The position numbers were made by a program, and so were the translations under genes. A stretch of DNA of 64,000 nucleotides from the NCBI GenBank assembly GCA_903824675.1, contig CAIJXV010000072.1, positions 1-64,000 on the forward strand, in the 5' to 3' direction. Origin of the DNA: an uncultured bacterium (GTDB taxonomy: Bacteria; Verrucomicrobiota; Kiritimatiellia; CAIKKV01; CAIJXV01). Shown in pieces: positions 1-8,760 of this stretch. The notes under the pieces were generated by a model, which worked only from the letters and a program-made list of their open reading frames with translations, ran no database searches and had not been told where the DNA came from. The first letter of the stretch is position 1; each line of letters opens with the position of its first letter.

Positions 1-79
1 CCCGGCCGGGTGGGTCAGGAGGTACCTGCCTTGCCCTAAAACAAGCAAAACCAGCCAAACTTATTACTTCTTTGTATCG

Positions 80-129
80 ACCGGTAATCCCCGCTTGACA
101 AATATTGGCCGATAAGAACACTACCGGTA
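80..129 (+). promoter_or_regulatory. Possible promoter flanked by two ACCGGT palindromes
   Basis: A consensus -35 box TTGACA lies at 95-100; no convincing -10 box follows at the usual distance. ACCGGTA at 80-86 and TACCGGT at 122-128 form 7-bp arms, and each ACCGGT core is itself palindromic. The cores are 42 bp apart, about four helical turns, and bracket the -35 region and the likely start site. This fits a repressor binding pair, but the binding protein is unknown and the call is inference. Confidence 0.35.
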
Positions 130-147
130 TCTTGTGGAAGGATTATT

Positions 148-939
148 ATGGGGATTAGCAAAGAGTGCCGTTCGGAATTTGTGCGCGAAATGGTGAAGTT
201 GTCGATTCATTTCGCCTTTCGAAAAGCGGAAGAAGGCGCTTCTTTGATGGATGTCCTCACCCGCCAGACTCCGATTTATCGCCTGCTGGGCCGGTGGGAT
301 GGGACCCATCATCCCGCCACCGGCACACCGGATTCGCAGTGGAACGAGTGGATCACCTCCCTGGCGCACTATGAACCGGGATTCTCCGCCGAACAGCGCG
401 GCCTCGAGTTATTGGGGGACGAATTGGAAGTCGGGCTGGAACGGGATTTGCGCCTATGGCCGTGGATCCCGGACACTTACGGACGAACCCCGATGAAAAC
501 AGGGACCTATGGTTTTTTTCTCTACGAACTACGGGATCCGGCGGATGAACAGACTGTTTTGCACCTGCACCTGGGGAATGCTCTGGCGCCCGAGTCTCCC
601 TTCGCCGATCCCGAAGCCCGGGCCCGGGAATTATGGGTGGTGCTTACGGATGCCCGGACTCGACGCCCCGGCCTTGCCACGATCTCGTGCGAGTCGTGGC
701 TCAACCATCATCCCGGCTTTTTCCGATTTTTCCCGCCCGAGTGGAGGCGGAGTGCCCGACCGACACCGATGGGCTATTATTTTAACTGGTGGGGTCAATT
801 CATAACCCGGACCGGTGGTTTCCATTTCAAAAATGGCGACGTTTTACGCCAGACCGGAGAGTTTCCTTTCCCTTGTGTTTGCTGTCGCTGTTCACTCGAT
901 GCTTTTCAGGCCCATTTACAAAAGGATTTTCCCAAATGA
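148..939 (+). CDS. Hypothetical protein, first gene of a coupled pair
   Basis: A 263-residue protein I do not recognise. The start is supported by AAGGA about 6 bases before the ATG. It is rich in Trp, Pro and Arg, has no signal peptide or membrane segment, and has a Cys cluster near the C-terminus (CVCCRC, about residues 243-248) that could bind metal. Its stop overlaps the start of the next gene (ATGA), so the two are translationally coupled and probably act together. The Cys cluster is the only functional hint seen. Confidence 0.75.
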   Translation: MGISKECRSEFVREMVKLSIHFAFRKAEEGASLMDVLTRQTPIYRLLGRWDGTHHPATGTPDSQWNEWITSLAHYEPGFSAEQRGLELLGDELEVGLERDLRLWPWIPDTYGRTPMKTGTYGFFLYELRDPADEQTVLHLHLGNALAPESPFADPEARARELWVVLTDARTRRPGLATISCESWLNHHPGFFRFFPPEWRRSARPTPMGYYFNWWGQFITRTGGFHFKNGDVLRQTGEFPFPCVCCRCSLDAFQAHLQKDFPK

Positions 940-2945
940 GTCTCCCCATCAAATCGATTGGTTTCCAACAAAGTGTGGTCAAACCCCGGTTTTATTCCAT
1001 TCCTCAGACGCGGGATCCGATCGTCAACACGCCCTTGCTCCCCTTGGATTCCGACCGGACGGGAGCGGACCGATTCTGGATATCGACGTATAACCGGTGT
1101 GTCGGGTGTATCGGATTGCGCGTGGACGAGTGGGGGAACTGCAAGGCCTATCGATTCCCCTGGCAGCATGAAGGTTTTTACAGTTCGGTTTACACCGGAA
1201 ACGATATCTTATGGTTGTGTGGCCGGCTGGACCGTTTGGTGCGGTTGAACTTAAAAACCGGCCGATACCAGGCGTATGAGACCGGGGTCCCCAAGGCACG
1301 GGTATTCGAAGGCATGATCTATGATGCGCCGACGGGCAAACTTTTCATATTGAGCCAGCCTTTTTGGGGGAACAGCGCAATCCAGCCGACGGCCGGTGTG
1401 TCCTTCGATATTCAAGCGCGAAAAACCGTTAAAGTTCACGAGATCGCCATTGCGGAAGGCCTTTCGCGATTCTCATTCCCCAATGGGGATGGGAGTTACA
1501 GCATGGTCACCCAGATTCCCGGTGAAACCCTGGTGCGTTGGGATCCCCGGACGGAACGGATTGAATGGCAGGTGCTTTCGGAAAAGCCCGTCTGGACTCA
1601 GGATGGCGGAGAGAAACGCACCTGTCGGCTGATGAGGGATGAAGCGGGTGACTGGTATTTTCCCGGGCGGGGCTGGTACCACCCGCAAAGTCGCGAATTT
1701 ATAAGGACCGGTCCCCAGCCGGAACGGGAGGCGACCTGGATGTTCCGGGATGGAGAGCGTGTGATCGGTGCCTTGAATGAGGGGAGCGATGTTTCGATTC
1801 ACGCCTGGGATCTCACCACGGGGCGGGTTCGATATCTTTTGAAGATCCCCGATTGCGACGTTTTCAATATCCAGCGAACCCGCTCCGGACGGCTGGTGGC
1901 CGTCAACGGATTTGGCGTCTTTTTTCGCTACCACCTTCAGACGCTGGCCTTGGAATCCTCGCGGCGATTGCCGGTTGAGAATACCGGCGATGCCATGACG
2001 ATTTGTCGGATTGCCCCGGATCGGATCATCGGGGTACCCTATATCAGTTCGCGGTTTTGGGAGCTTAATTTAAAGACTCGAAAAGGATTGGATTGCGGTC
2101 GAGCCCAGGCGGCCTGGGGGCAAATTGATCATATCGAAAAAGTAGGGGATAAGGTCTATATGGGCGCCTATGCCGGGGGTGAACTGTTGGAGGCGGATCC
2201 GGCCCGTCCTTTTAGCTTTCCGGAAAATCCGCGCGTGGTGGCCGATCCTCCTTTGGGGATGCGACCCGTGGCCATGGTTCATGATGGACGCGTCGTTTAT
2301 TATTCCTGCGCCAATGAATATGGACAGCTGGGCTCCGTGGTGACGCGGTATGACACGGTCAACGGACGGGCGACCTATGCGGTCAATCCAGTGCCCGATC
2401 AGCAAATTCACAGCTTGGTTTACGATCGGGTCGGCCGATCCTTGATCGGCGGGACGACCTTTCATGCCGACAGCATGAGTGGAAAGCCGACGCAGGACCG
2501 GTGTTGCCTGGTCCAACTCGATGCCACGACGTTGAAAGTGCGTCAACAGGTGGCTCTGCCCCAGGGGCCTGCCCTGGTGACGGTGGCCGGGCCACTGGAT
2601 GCAAATCGCTGGGTCTGCGGGCTTCATGACCATGTTTCGGGATCGGTGGTCAAATGGTTGGTGCTGGAGCGAAAACAGTTTGGAAAGGTGGCCGAGCGGG
2701 GGGATCGCTTCCCGGCGGAATTCAAGGGCGGGTTGGTGTATGCCGGTTGTCCGGGGCGCTTTATCCGTAATATCGAAGATCGGTTGGAGCTTTGGGATAT
2801 TTCGCGGATGCGACGGGTTAAGGTTTTGTTTCAGCCCTACGATCCCGCCCGGGTGGATGGCTACGCCTATATTGTCCAGGGTCAATCCCTGTTCATTTTA
2901 CGATCCCAAGAAATGATCCTTCTGGAAAATTGTTTATCCCGGTGA
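936..2945 (+). CDS. Large beta-propeller-like protein, function unknown
   Basis: A 669-residue protein starting at the ATG that overlaps the upstream stop by 4 bp; AAGGA lies about 11 bases upstream. The frame stays open further upstream but that part reads as shadow of the previous gene. The sequence is built from repeated short beta-strand blocks ending in patterns such as LWLCGRLDRLVRLNLKTG and VLVRWDPRT-like segments, as in WD40- or YVTN-type propellers of six to eight blades. There is no signal peptide, so it is probably cytoplasmic. It may bind a ligand or partner rather than catalyse. The family is not identified. Confidence 0.7.
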   Translation: MSLPIKSIGFQQSVVKPRFYSIPQTRDPIVNTPLLPLDSDRTGADRFWISTYNRCVGCIGLRVDEWGNCKAYRFPWQHEGFYSSVYTGNDILWLCGRLDRLVRLNLKTGRYQAYETGVPKARVFEGMIYDAPTGKLFILSQPFWGNSAIQPTAGVSFDIQARKTVKVHEIAIAEGLSRFSFPNGDGSYSMVTQIPGETLVRWDPRTERIEWQVLSEKPVWTQDGGEKRTCRLMRDEAGDWYFPGRGWYHPQSREFIRTGPQPEREATWMFRDGERVIGALNEGSDVSIHAWDLTTGRVRYLLKIPDCDVFNIQRTRSGRLVAVNGFGVFFRYHLQTLALESSRRLPVENTGDAMTICRIAPDRIIGVPYISSRFWELNLKTRKGLDCGRAQAAWGQIDHIEKVGDKVYMGAYAGGELLEADPARPFSFPENPRVVADPPLGMRPVAMVHDGRVVYYSCANEYGQLGSVVTRYDTVNGRATYAVNPVPDQQIHSLVYDRVGRSLIGGTTFHADSMSGKPTQDRCCLVQLDATTLKVRQQVALPQGPALVTVAGPLDANRWVCGLHDHVSGSVVKWLVLERKQFGKVAERGDRFPAEFKGGLVYAGCPGRFIRNIEDRLELWDISRMRRVKVLFQPYDPARVDGYAYIVQGQSLFILRSQEMILLENCLSR

Positions 2946-2991
2946 AAAGCCAGGCTTGCGATTCCGGTGCTGTTTTGGCACGCTTTGCCGG

Positions 2992-4155
2992 ATGAAATTA
3001 TCAAGACATATCCCGCTTGTTTTGGGGCTCGTGTGTGGGGCCCTGGTCCTTTCGGCTCCGGCTGAAATCGTCGGCTTTCGCGGAGATGGGGCCGGGCTCT
3101 ATCCCAAGGCTAAGCCGGTTCTGCAGTGGTCGGCGACCAGCAATGTGGTCTGGAAAACCGCCTTGACCAATCGGTCGAATGCGAGCCCGATCCTGGTGGG
3201 GGACCGGATCTTCGTCTGTGCTGAACCGGCCACCTTGATCTGTGTGTCGGCGGATACCGGATTGATTCTCTGGCAAGATTCTCTGACGGATTTACCCCAG
3301 CCGGCTCCTCCGACCCACAATGTCAACGGTTATACGTCGGCAACGCCGTGTAGTGATGGACGACGGGTCTGGGTGGTCTTTGGCCAGGGGATGGTGGCTT
3401 GCTGGGAGGTGTCCGGTAAAAAATTATGGGCCGTCACCCTTGAAAGACCGCCGAATGGCTGGGGTGGCTGTGTATCGCCCCGACTAGCCGGCGACGTGCT
3501 GGCCGTACAGTTTGACCATCTCTTTGGGTTGGATCCCGCGACGGGCGCCGAACGATGGAAGATCAAGACGCCTTGGGGATGGGGGTCGCCGGTCGTGGCC
3601 CGGATCGGCAAACAGGACGTCCTTTACACCTGCAAAGGGGCCGCCATTGAGGCCGCCTCCGGCCGCGAATTGACCAAAGGACTGGTTGCGCTCGAGTACA
3701 ACAGTCCCTGCCTGGTCGATGGGGTCCTCTATTATCTTCAACAAAAACCCCAAGCCTACGCCGTGCCGGAAAAACCCGAAGATCAACCCCGTCCCCTCTG
3801 GCCGGGAGTGGCTATTGCGGGGGATCGCTATTATGCCACGCCCTTGATTCATGGCGGATTGGTTTATGCCATCAATCAGACCCATCAACTCACGGTTTTG
3901 GATCAGACCAACGGAGCCGTGGTGTATTCCAAGAAAGTGGAGTTTCTTCAAGGGACCGGTTATCCCAGCCCTACTCTGGCCGGGGGATATGTTTTCCTGT
4001 CCTCCGAAAACGGCCAGACGGTGGTTTTGAAGGCGGGCCGGGAATACGAAGAAGTGGCCCGTAATAGCCTGGAGACCTTTCGGTCCAGCCCTGTCTTTTC
4101 CGGATCCCGCATGATTATCCGAGGCCAGAAATACCTGTGGTGCATCGGCCGCTAA
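2992..4155 (+). CDS. Secreted PQQ-like beta-propeller protein (BamB-like fold)
   Basis: A 387-residue protein with an N-terminal signal peptide (MKLSRHIPLVLGLVCGALVL, cleavage after SAPAE), so it is probably periplasmic. I chose ATG 2992 because it begins the signal peptide; an upstream in-frame TTG would only add a Cys-rich stub. Propeller blades carry the PQQ-repeat hallmark of a strand, then A..GxxLW or DxxTGxxxW: ADTGLILWQ, PATGAERWK, QTNGAVVYS. Such proteins in the PVC group are often annotated as outer membrane assembly factor BamB, but most are uncharacterised and no quinoprotein catalytic residues are evident. It follows the preceding propeller gene after 46 bases, which suggests one operon. 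Confidence 0.8.
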   Translation: MKLSRHIPLVLGLVCGALVLSAPAEIVGFRGDGAGLYPKAKPVLQWSATSNVVWKTALTNRSNASPILVGDRIFVCAEPATLICVSADTGLILWQDSLTDLPQPAPPTHNVNGYTSATPCSDGRRVWVVFGQGMVACWEVSGKKLWAVTLERPPNGWGGCVSPRLAGDVLAVQFDHLFGLDPATGAERWKIKTPWGWGSPVVARIGKQDVLYTCKGAAIEAASGRELTKGLVALEYNSPCLVDGVLYYLQQKPQAYAVPEKPEDQPRPLWPGVAIAGDRYYATPLIHGGLVYAINQTHQLTVLDQTNGAVVYSKKVEFLQGTGYPSPTLAGGYVFLSSENGQTVVLKAGREYEEVARNSLETFRSSPVFSGSRMIIRGQKYLWCIGR

Positions 4156-4171
4156 CGAAGGAACGGCAACC

Positions 4172-4600
4172 ATGATCACGGCCGGATTTGCCTGTGTACT
4201 ACTGCTGGTCCTTTGCACCCTCATCCATTATGAGATGCTGGGATTCCTGAAGTTTTCGTTGGCGCGAACGGCCGCCATTCCCCGCCGGGCCAAACTCATT
4301 GTCGTCATCCTGGGGTCGATGGGCAGTCATTTCCTTCAAATCACGCTGTTTGCCGCCGCTTATTTTCTCCTCCGCGACCGATTTGGGTTGGGCACCTTTG
4401 GCGGTGAGTTTAAGGACTCGTTCTTCAGTTTCCTGTATTACTCGGCAGAAACCTATACCTCCCTGGGCTTTGGCGATATTTTTCCCATCGGGGCTATCCG
4501 CATGTTCACCGGTATTGAGGCGCTGACGGGGTTGGTCATGATCGGGTGGACGGCGTCCTTCACCTACCTTGAAATGACCCGATACTGGGCTGACCCTTGA
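4172..4600 (+). CDS. Two-helix potassium channel-like pore protein
   Basis: A 142-residue membrane protein with AAGGA before its ATG. It has an N-terminal membrane helix (about 4-22), a second at 42-66, a pore loop with the filter-like motif TSLGFGD at residues 96-102, and a final helix at about 112-132. This matches the Ion_trans_2 family, where the filter is TxGYGD or TxGFGD. It has no RCK or cyclic-nucleotide gating domain, so it is a minimal pore. It sits 16 bases after the propeller gene. K+ selectivity is inferred from the filter only. Confidence 0.75.
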   Translation: MITAGFACVLLLVLCTLIHYEMLGFLKFSLARTAAIPRRAKLIVVILGSMGSHFLQITLFAAAYFLLRDRFGLGTFGGEFKDSFFSFLYYSAETYTSLGFGDIFPIGAIRMFTGIEALTGLVMIGWTASFTYLEMTRYWADP

Positions 4601-4614
4601 TGGCGCGGGATGGA

Positions 4615-4648
4615 ATCCCGGCCGCCGGCGGCACCGATACGCCGGGAT
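4615..4648 (+). terminator. Possible terminator hairpin
   Basis: ATCCCGGC (4615-4622) pairs with GCCGGGAT (4641-4648) and encloses a further small GC palindrome. It lies 15 bases after the channel gene. There is no strong T-run, so intrinsic termination is uncertain. Confidence 0.35.
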
Positions 4649-4708
4649 CACGAAAGTCATTTTACTGACGGGGAGGTCATTTCTTTCCCATTGTGGCAAC
4701 GGGCGGTT

Positions 4709-4736
4709 TTGCATATCTTAAATACGGAATTATAAC
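4709..4736 (+). promoter_or_regulatory. Sigma70-type promoter for the dehydrogenase gene
   Basis: TTGCAT (4709-4714), a 16-base spacer, and TATAAC (4731-4736). Transcription would begin near 4743 and give a leader of about 50 bases before the ATG at 4796. The 195-base gap upstream supports an independent promoter. Confidence 0.5.
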
Positions 4737-4795
4737 ACACCCGAAGCGTCTTTGAATCGAGGGCGCGCGAGTTAATACAGCAACAGGAGCAATCG

Positions 4796-5761
4796 ATGAA
4801 AATCGTCACCATCACCGAAGTGGGCAAAAAGGCCGAATTAATGGAGCGGCCGATGCCCGAGATCGATCCGAATTCGGTGTTGATCAAGACCCATTATTCG
4901 GGAGTCAGCATCGGCACGGAAATGTGGGTGGCGACCGGCAAACGGTTGGAAGGCCGGACGGTTCCCTTTCCGGCGGCGGGCTATCAGTTGACGGGTGAAA
5001 TTGTCAAAATGGGCGAGCAGGTGACGGGCTTCGAGGTTGGGGAACGGGTCGTGGCCTTTGCCTCGCCGTCCCATGCCCAATATGTCAAGGCCAACAAGGA
5101 TTACGTGCACAAGCTGGCCCAACCCTCGGCCGCCAAGGCCTGTGCCTTGTTTGTCATGCCGTCGGTGGGCGCGCACGCGTTGACGCATGCCGATGTGAAT
5201 ACGGGAAATATCGTGCTGGTGGTCGGGCAGGGATTGATTGGTCAGTGCACGGCCCAATTGGCGCGCCTGCGCGGCGCGTATGTCGTCGCCAGCGAAGTGT
5301 CGAAGGAACGGATCGCCGTGTCGGAAAAAATCTGTGCCGACTGGGTGATCGATGCGTCGCAGGGCCCGGTCTCCGAGCAGTTGTTGAAACGATTCCCCGA
5401 GGGGGCGGATGTGGTTTTGGAATCAACCGGATTCCAGGGCCTCCTGGAAGATGCGATGAAGTGTGTCCGGGCCGGTGGCTTGAACAAGGGCGGCAAATTC
5501 GTATTTGAAGGATGGTATCCCGATACCGTGTCCTACACATTTTCCATTCCCCACGGCAAGCAACTGCAATGTTTTTATCCGGCTTTCATCGGAGAGCGGC
5601 CGAACCGCGAAGGTGTTTTACGATTGATCCAGAGCGGAAAACTGGAGATCGAGCCGTTGATTTCGCACCTCGTACCCTGGTCGGATTCGGCCAAGGTTTA
5701 CACCCAATTGTTCACCGCCGATCGCAATCGGTTTAATGGGATTGTTTTCGATTGGACTTGA
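4796..5761 (+). CDS. Medium-chain (zinc-type) alcohol dehydrogenase family protein
   Basis: A 321-residue MDR-superfamily oxidoreductase preceded by AGGAG. The GroES-like N-terminal half contains GVSIGTEMW and the AGYQLTGEIVKMGE block. The Rossmann nucleotide-binding half has VLVVGQGLIGQ (GxGxxG) near residues 141-151. The usual Cys-His catalytic zinc pair (GHE motif) is not evident, so it may be a zinc-independent member or act on an unusual substrate. Its last bases overlap the next gene, so the two are coupled. The substrate is unknown; neighbours suggest sugar or small-molecule catabolism, but weakly. Confidence 0.85.
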   Translation: MKIVTITEVGKKAELMERPMPEIDPNSVLIKTHYSGVSIGTEMWVATGKRLEGRTVPFPAAGYQLTGEIVKMGEQVTGFEVGERVVAFASPSHAQYVKANKDYVHKLAQPSAAKACALFVMPSVGAHALTHADVNTGNIVLVVGQGLIGQCTAQLARLRGAYVVASEVSKERIAVSEKICADWVIDASQGPVSEQLLKRFPEGADVVLESTGFQGLLEDAMKCVRAGGLNKGGKFVFEGWYPDTVSYTFSIPHGKQLQCFYPAFIGERPNREGVLRLIQSGKLEIEPLISHLVPWSDSAKVYTQLFTADRNRFNGIVFDWT

Positions 5762-6693
5762 AACTCGTTCAACGGCTGGTCTTTGGCGGCCTGGCTTTGG
5801 CCACGCTCACCGGTTGGGTTTCTCCCCCTGCGGCGCTGGCTTTGGGGATTGTGCTGGCGTTGACGCTCGGCAATCCCATGCCCGATATCAGCCAGAAGAC
5901 CGCTAAAATTTTACTTCAAGCGTCGGTTGTCGGACTGGGGTTCGGCATGAACTTGTCCGCCGTTTGGGCGGCCGGCAAGACGGGGTTCGGTTTCACGGTG
6001 GCGACGATCCTGGGTACTCTACTCATAGGGTTCTGGCTCGGGCGTTGGCTGAAGGTCGAATCAAAAACCTCGCTGCTGGTTTCCGTCGGGACCGCGATTT
6101 GCGGGGGGAGCGCCATTGCGGCAGTGGGGGCCGTATTGGAGGCGGATTCCAAGGCCCTGTCAGTATCGCTGTGCACGGTGTTCATTCTCAATGCAGTTGC
6201 GCTGTTGATCTTTCCGCCGATCGGACACCTCCTGGGGATGGATCAGGTCCATTTCGGATTATGGTCGGCGATCGCGATTCATGACACCAGTTCCGTCGTT
6301 GGGGCGGCGGCGAGTTATGGCGAGAAAGCTTTGAATGTCGCAACCCCGATAAAACTCGCCCGGGCCCTGTGGATATTCCCCCTCGTGCTGGGGGTGATCG
6401 TCATGAAGCATAAGCCGTCAACGAAAGTTAAGTGGCCCTGGTTCATCGTGGCTTTTCTGGCCGCCGCTGCCCTCCGGACGCTCTGGCCGCAAGGGGAGAT
6501 GGTTTACGACACCCTCAAACAGGTCGCGAAACTGGGACTGACCCTGACCTTGTTTCTGATCGGTGCCGGTTTGTCGCGCGAGGCGCTCAAGTCGGTCGGA
6601 ATCCGACCGATGGTCCAAGGCGTTCTATTGTGGATCGTGGTGTCGATATCCGGACTTCTGGCGGTGTTATATCTTCATGTGGCTACGACCTGA
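5752..6693 (+). CDS. YeiH/YadS-family membrane protein (putative sulfate exporter family)
   Basis: A 313-residue polytopic protein with about ten membrane segments. Family signatures are LGNPMPD near residue 40, the glycine-rich VSVGTAICGGSAIAAVG loop and AIHDTSSVVGAA, as in the UPF0324/YeiH family (Cons_hypoth698). Only TTG starts are available at the 5' end (5752 or 5758), inside the last codons of the dehydrogenase gene, so translation is probably coupled. Transport of sulfate or sulfonate-derived ions has been proposed for the family but is little tested. No sulfur-metabolism gene is adjacent. Confidence 0.85.
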   Translation: MDLKLVQRLVFGGLALATLTGWVSPPAALALGIVLALTLGNPMPDISQKTAKILLQASVVGLGFGMNLSAVWAAGKTGFGFTVATILGTLLIGFWLGRWLKVESKTSLLVSVGTAICGGSAIAAVGAVLEADSKALSVSLCTVFILNAVALLIFPPIGHLLGMDQVHFGLWSAIAIHDTSSVVGAAASYGEKALNVATPIKLARALWIFPLVLGVIVMKHKPSTKVKWPWFIVAFLAAAALRTLWPQGEMVYDTLKQVAKLGLTLTLFLIGAGLSREALKSVGIRPMVQGVLLWIVVSISGLLAVLYLHVATT

Positions 6694-6705
6694 ACAGGGA
6701 GAGAA

Positions 6706-7806
6706 ATGAGGATGAAAATGAAAACATTGCCCATAGCGGTCATTCGCAATGGATTGCCCCGGTTGGGTCGGAAACTGGCCCAAGGCCGGCCGGTGACCCT
6801 GGCCTATTTGGGTGGATCGATCACCCAAGCCTGGCCCGATGGCTATGCCTATCAAACGACCGCGTGGTTCAAGAAGCAGTGTCCCGCAGTGGCCTTTACC
6901 GAGGTCAACGCCGGCATCGGGGGGACCGGAAGTGATTTGGGCGCCTATCGCCTGCGGCAGGATGTCCTGAAGCATAAGCCGGATCTGCTCTTCGTGGAGT
7001 TTGCCGTCAACGACAGCGGGGAAGGCTTCGATGTTCCGGCGGCGATGGAGGGGATTGTTCGAACGACCCGCCGGGATTTGGGCGCGGAGTGCGAGATGGC
7101 TTTCATTTATACGCTGGAGCAAAGTCTCGTTGCGGATCTTCAAGCCGAGCGCTTGCCGCCGGCCTCGCGTTTACATGAACCGGTGGCCGAACACTATGGA
7201 TTGCCCTCCCTCAATGTCGCCCTGGATGTCGCCCGCCGGTTGAAAGCGGGCGAACTGACCTGGGCCGATTTTGCACGCGATACAGCTCATCCCTATCCAC
7301 GTGGCCATCAACTCTATTGCGCCACCCTGGTGGACGCGCTGCTCAAGGCGTTTGCCGCGCCGGAAATCGCATCTCCCTGGCCAACTCCGTTGACGAAGGA
7401 TCCCTGGGTTGGAGGAACGATGACCCCGATTCCGCCGAACACCGCTTTCCCCGGCTGGGTTTACCGGCCACTGGTGAATCGCGGCGGTTGGGAGTGTTTC
7501 GATGGCCTGTTCGAGTCGAATACCATGGGGCACGAGGCGGTCTTTGAATTCAACGGCACGACCATCGGGTTGTTTTACCAGTTGGGGCCGGAATCGGGCG
7601 ATTTGTTGTGGGCGGTGGATGAGGGCACTTTAACTTCGGCCCGGGTATTCGACGACCATGCCGACAAATTCTGGCGGCCCTGTTATCGTATCCTGGCACA
7701 AGGATTGCCCCAGGGACGACACCGGCTGCGGATCCAGGTGGGTTCCGATCAAGATCCCCGGTCGAACGGGCGATGGGTCAAGTTGGCGTCGTTAATGGTG
7801 AGATAG
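6706..7806 (+). CDS. SGNH/GDSL-type hydrolase
   Basis: A 366-residue protein with GGAGAG before the ATG. All SGNH blocks are present: GGSIT with Ser38 (block I), GGTGSD at 72-77 (block II), VND at 101-103 (block III) and DTAH with Asp192 and His195 (block V). The C-terminal third (about 240-366) looks like a beta-sandwich, as in carbohydrate esterases of this type. No signal peptide is seen, so it is probably cytoplasmic. Deacetylation of a sugar or polysaccharide fragment is the likeliest role. Its last 15 bases overlap the convergent phosphoesterase gene. Confidence 0.85.
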   Translation: MRMKMKTLPIAVIRNGLPRLGRKLAQGRPVTLAYLGGSITQAWPDGYAYQTTAWFKKQCPAVAFTEVNAGIGGTGSDLGAYRLRQDVLKHKPDLLFVEFAVNDSGEGFDVPAAMEGIVRTTRRDLGAECEMAFIYTLEQSLVADLQAERLPPASRLHEPVAEHYGLPSLNVALDVARRLKAGELTWADFARDTAHPYPRGHQLYCATLVDALLKAFAAPEIASPWPTPLTKDPWVGGTMTPIPPNTAFPGWVYRPLVNRGGWECFDGLFESNTMGHEAVFEFNGTTIGLFYQLGPESGDLLWAVDEGTLTSARVFDDHADKFWRPCYRILAQGLPQGRHRLRIQVGSDQDPRSNGRWVKLASLMVR

Positions 7807-8760
7807 CAACCGGTGCAACACGGCTTCCGGACGGGTGTTCAGCCGCACGGGAATACCACTGGCTCCGGTGCCGGCCGAGGTGTATCCCCGCAGGCGGCGA
7901 TAGTGCCAGGGACCGGTGAATAGAAATCGGGGTCCGGCCGAGTTGCGGACGAGCGGGATGCCGCCGGGGAGACAGATTTGTCCGGCATGCGTATGTCCAC
8001 ACAGCATCAAATCGAAACCCATCGCTTCCGCCTTCTGGTAGGCATCCGCCGAATGAGCCAGGAGAATGGATGGCAGGCCCGGCGGGATGCCCGCCCGCGC
8101 CCGGTTCAGATCGTCGGTTTTATATCCATGCGGATCATCCGTGCCGGCCAGGGCCAGGCTGGCGGACCCGCGTCGGATCAGGAGCGCATCGTTCAATAGA
8201 ATATGAATTCCCCGTTGGGTCAGTCCGGGCAACATTTCGATGGCATCGTGATTTCCCAGAACGCCATACACCGGGCGGGCAAGCGCCTGGGTCAGGCGCC
8301 CCATCGCCTGGAGACAGGGCCGGGGATCTCCATTGATCCGCGACCTGAAATCTCCGGTGATGACCACGCCATCAAACGTGAGAGACCGGAGTTTTTCGAT
8401 CAGGTTGGGGATGAACTCCGGATCCAGATCGCCATGCAGATCGCTCAGATGGAGCAGGGTGAATCCGTTGAAAACCGGATCCAATCGGGGCAGGACCACG
8501 GGATGGGTTCGGATTTGCAGGTCGAAATAATTGCGTCGGGCCCGGGCATACAGACCGGTCATGCGCAGAACGGTGGTGGCGAAAAATTGGAGGAAGAAGA
8601 GGTTTTCGAGATAGCGGTGGGGGGCTGCCAGGCGAAAGGTGTTCGCGGAATGGCCGATCTGGATTTTCAGGCGATGGGCGAGCCGATCCGGGCCGAGTCG
8701 GCGGGCGATATCGTTCCAGTCAACAACAGGCCATTCCAGCGAGGCCGGGTCAAGGGGCAT
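7792..8760 (-). CDS. YkuE/LpxG-like calcineurin-type metallophosphoesterase
   Basis: A 322-residue protein with the full metallophosphoesterase ligand set: SDLHG (Asp107, His109), GDF (Asp137), GNHD (170-172), AHSAD (about 235) and GHTHAGQ (255-261). The GHTH-G-Q ending and order fit the YkuE branch, whose LpxG members cleave UDP-2,3-diacylglucosamine; the substrate here is unproven. A hydrophobic stretch near residues 52-70 could sit on the membrane. I chose ATG 8760, which overlaps the TPR gene stop by 11 bases; ATG 8778 is an alternative, and neither has a clear Shine-Dalgarno. The open frame extends much further upstream but that part is shadow of the TPR gene. Confidence 0.85.
   Translation of the reverse strand: MPLDPASLEWPVVDWNDIARRLGPDRLAHRLKIQIGHSANTFRLAAPHRYLENLFFLQFFATTVLRMTGLYARARRNYFDLQIRTHPVVLPRLDPVFNGFTLLHLSDLHGDLDPEFIPNLIEKLRSLTFDGVVITGDFRSRINGDPRPCLQAMGRLTQALARPVYGVLGNHDAIEMLPGLTQRGIHILLNDALLIRRGSASLALAGTDDPHGYKTDDLNRARAGIPPGLPSILLAHSADAYQKAEAMGFDLMLCGHTHAGQICLPGGIPLVRNSAGPRFLFTGPWHYRRLRGYTSAGTGASGIPVRLNTRPEAVLHRLLSHH

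Noticed and set aside
5752-6693. A separate ATG start inside the YeiH-like gene
   Set aside because: Later ATGs would remove the first membrane segments and the conserved LGNPMPD block; the overlapping TTG is better.
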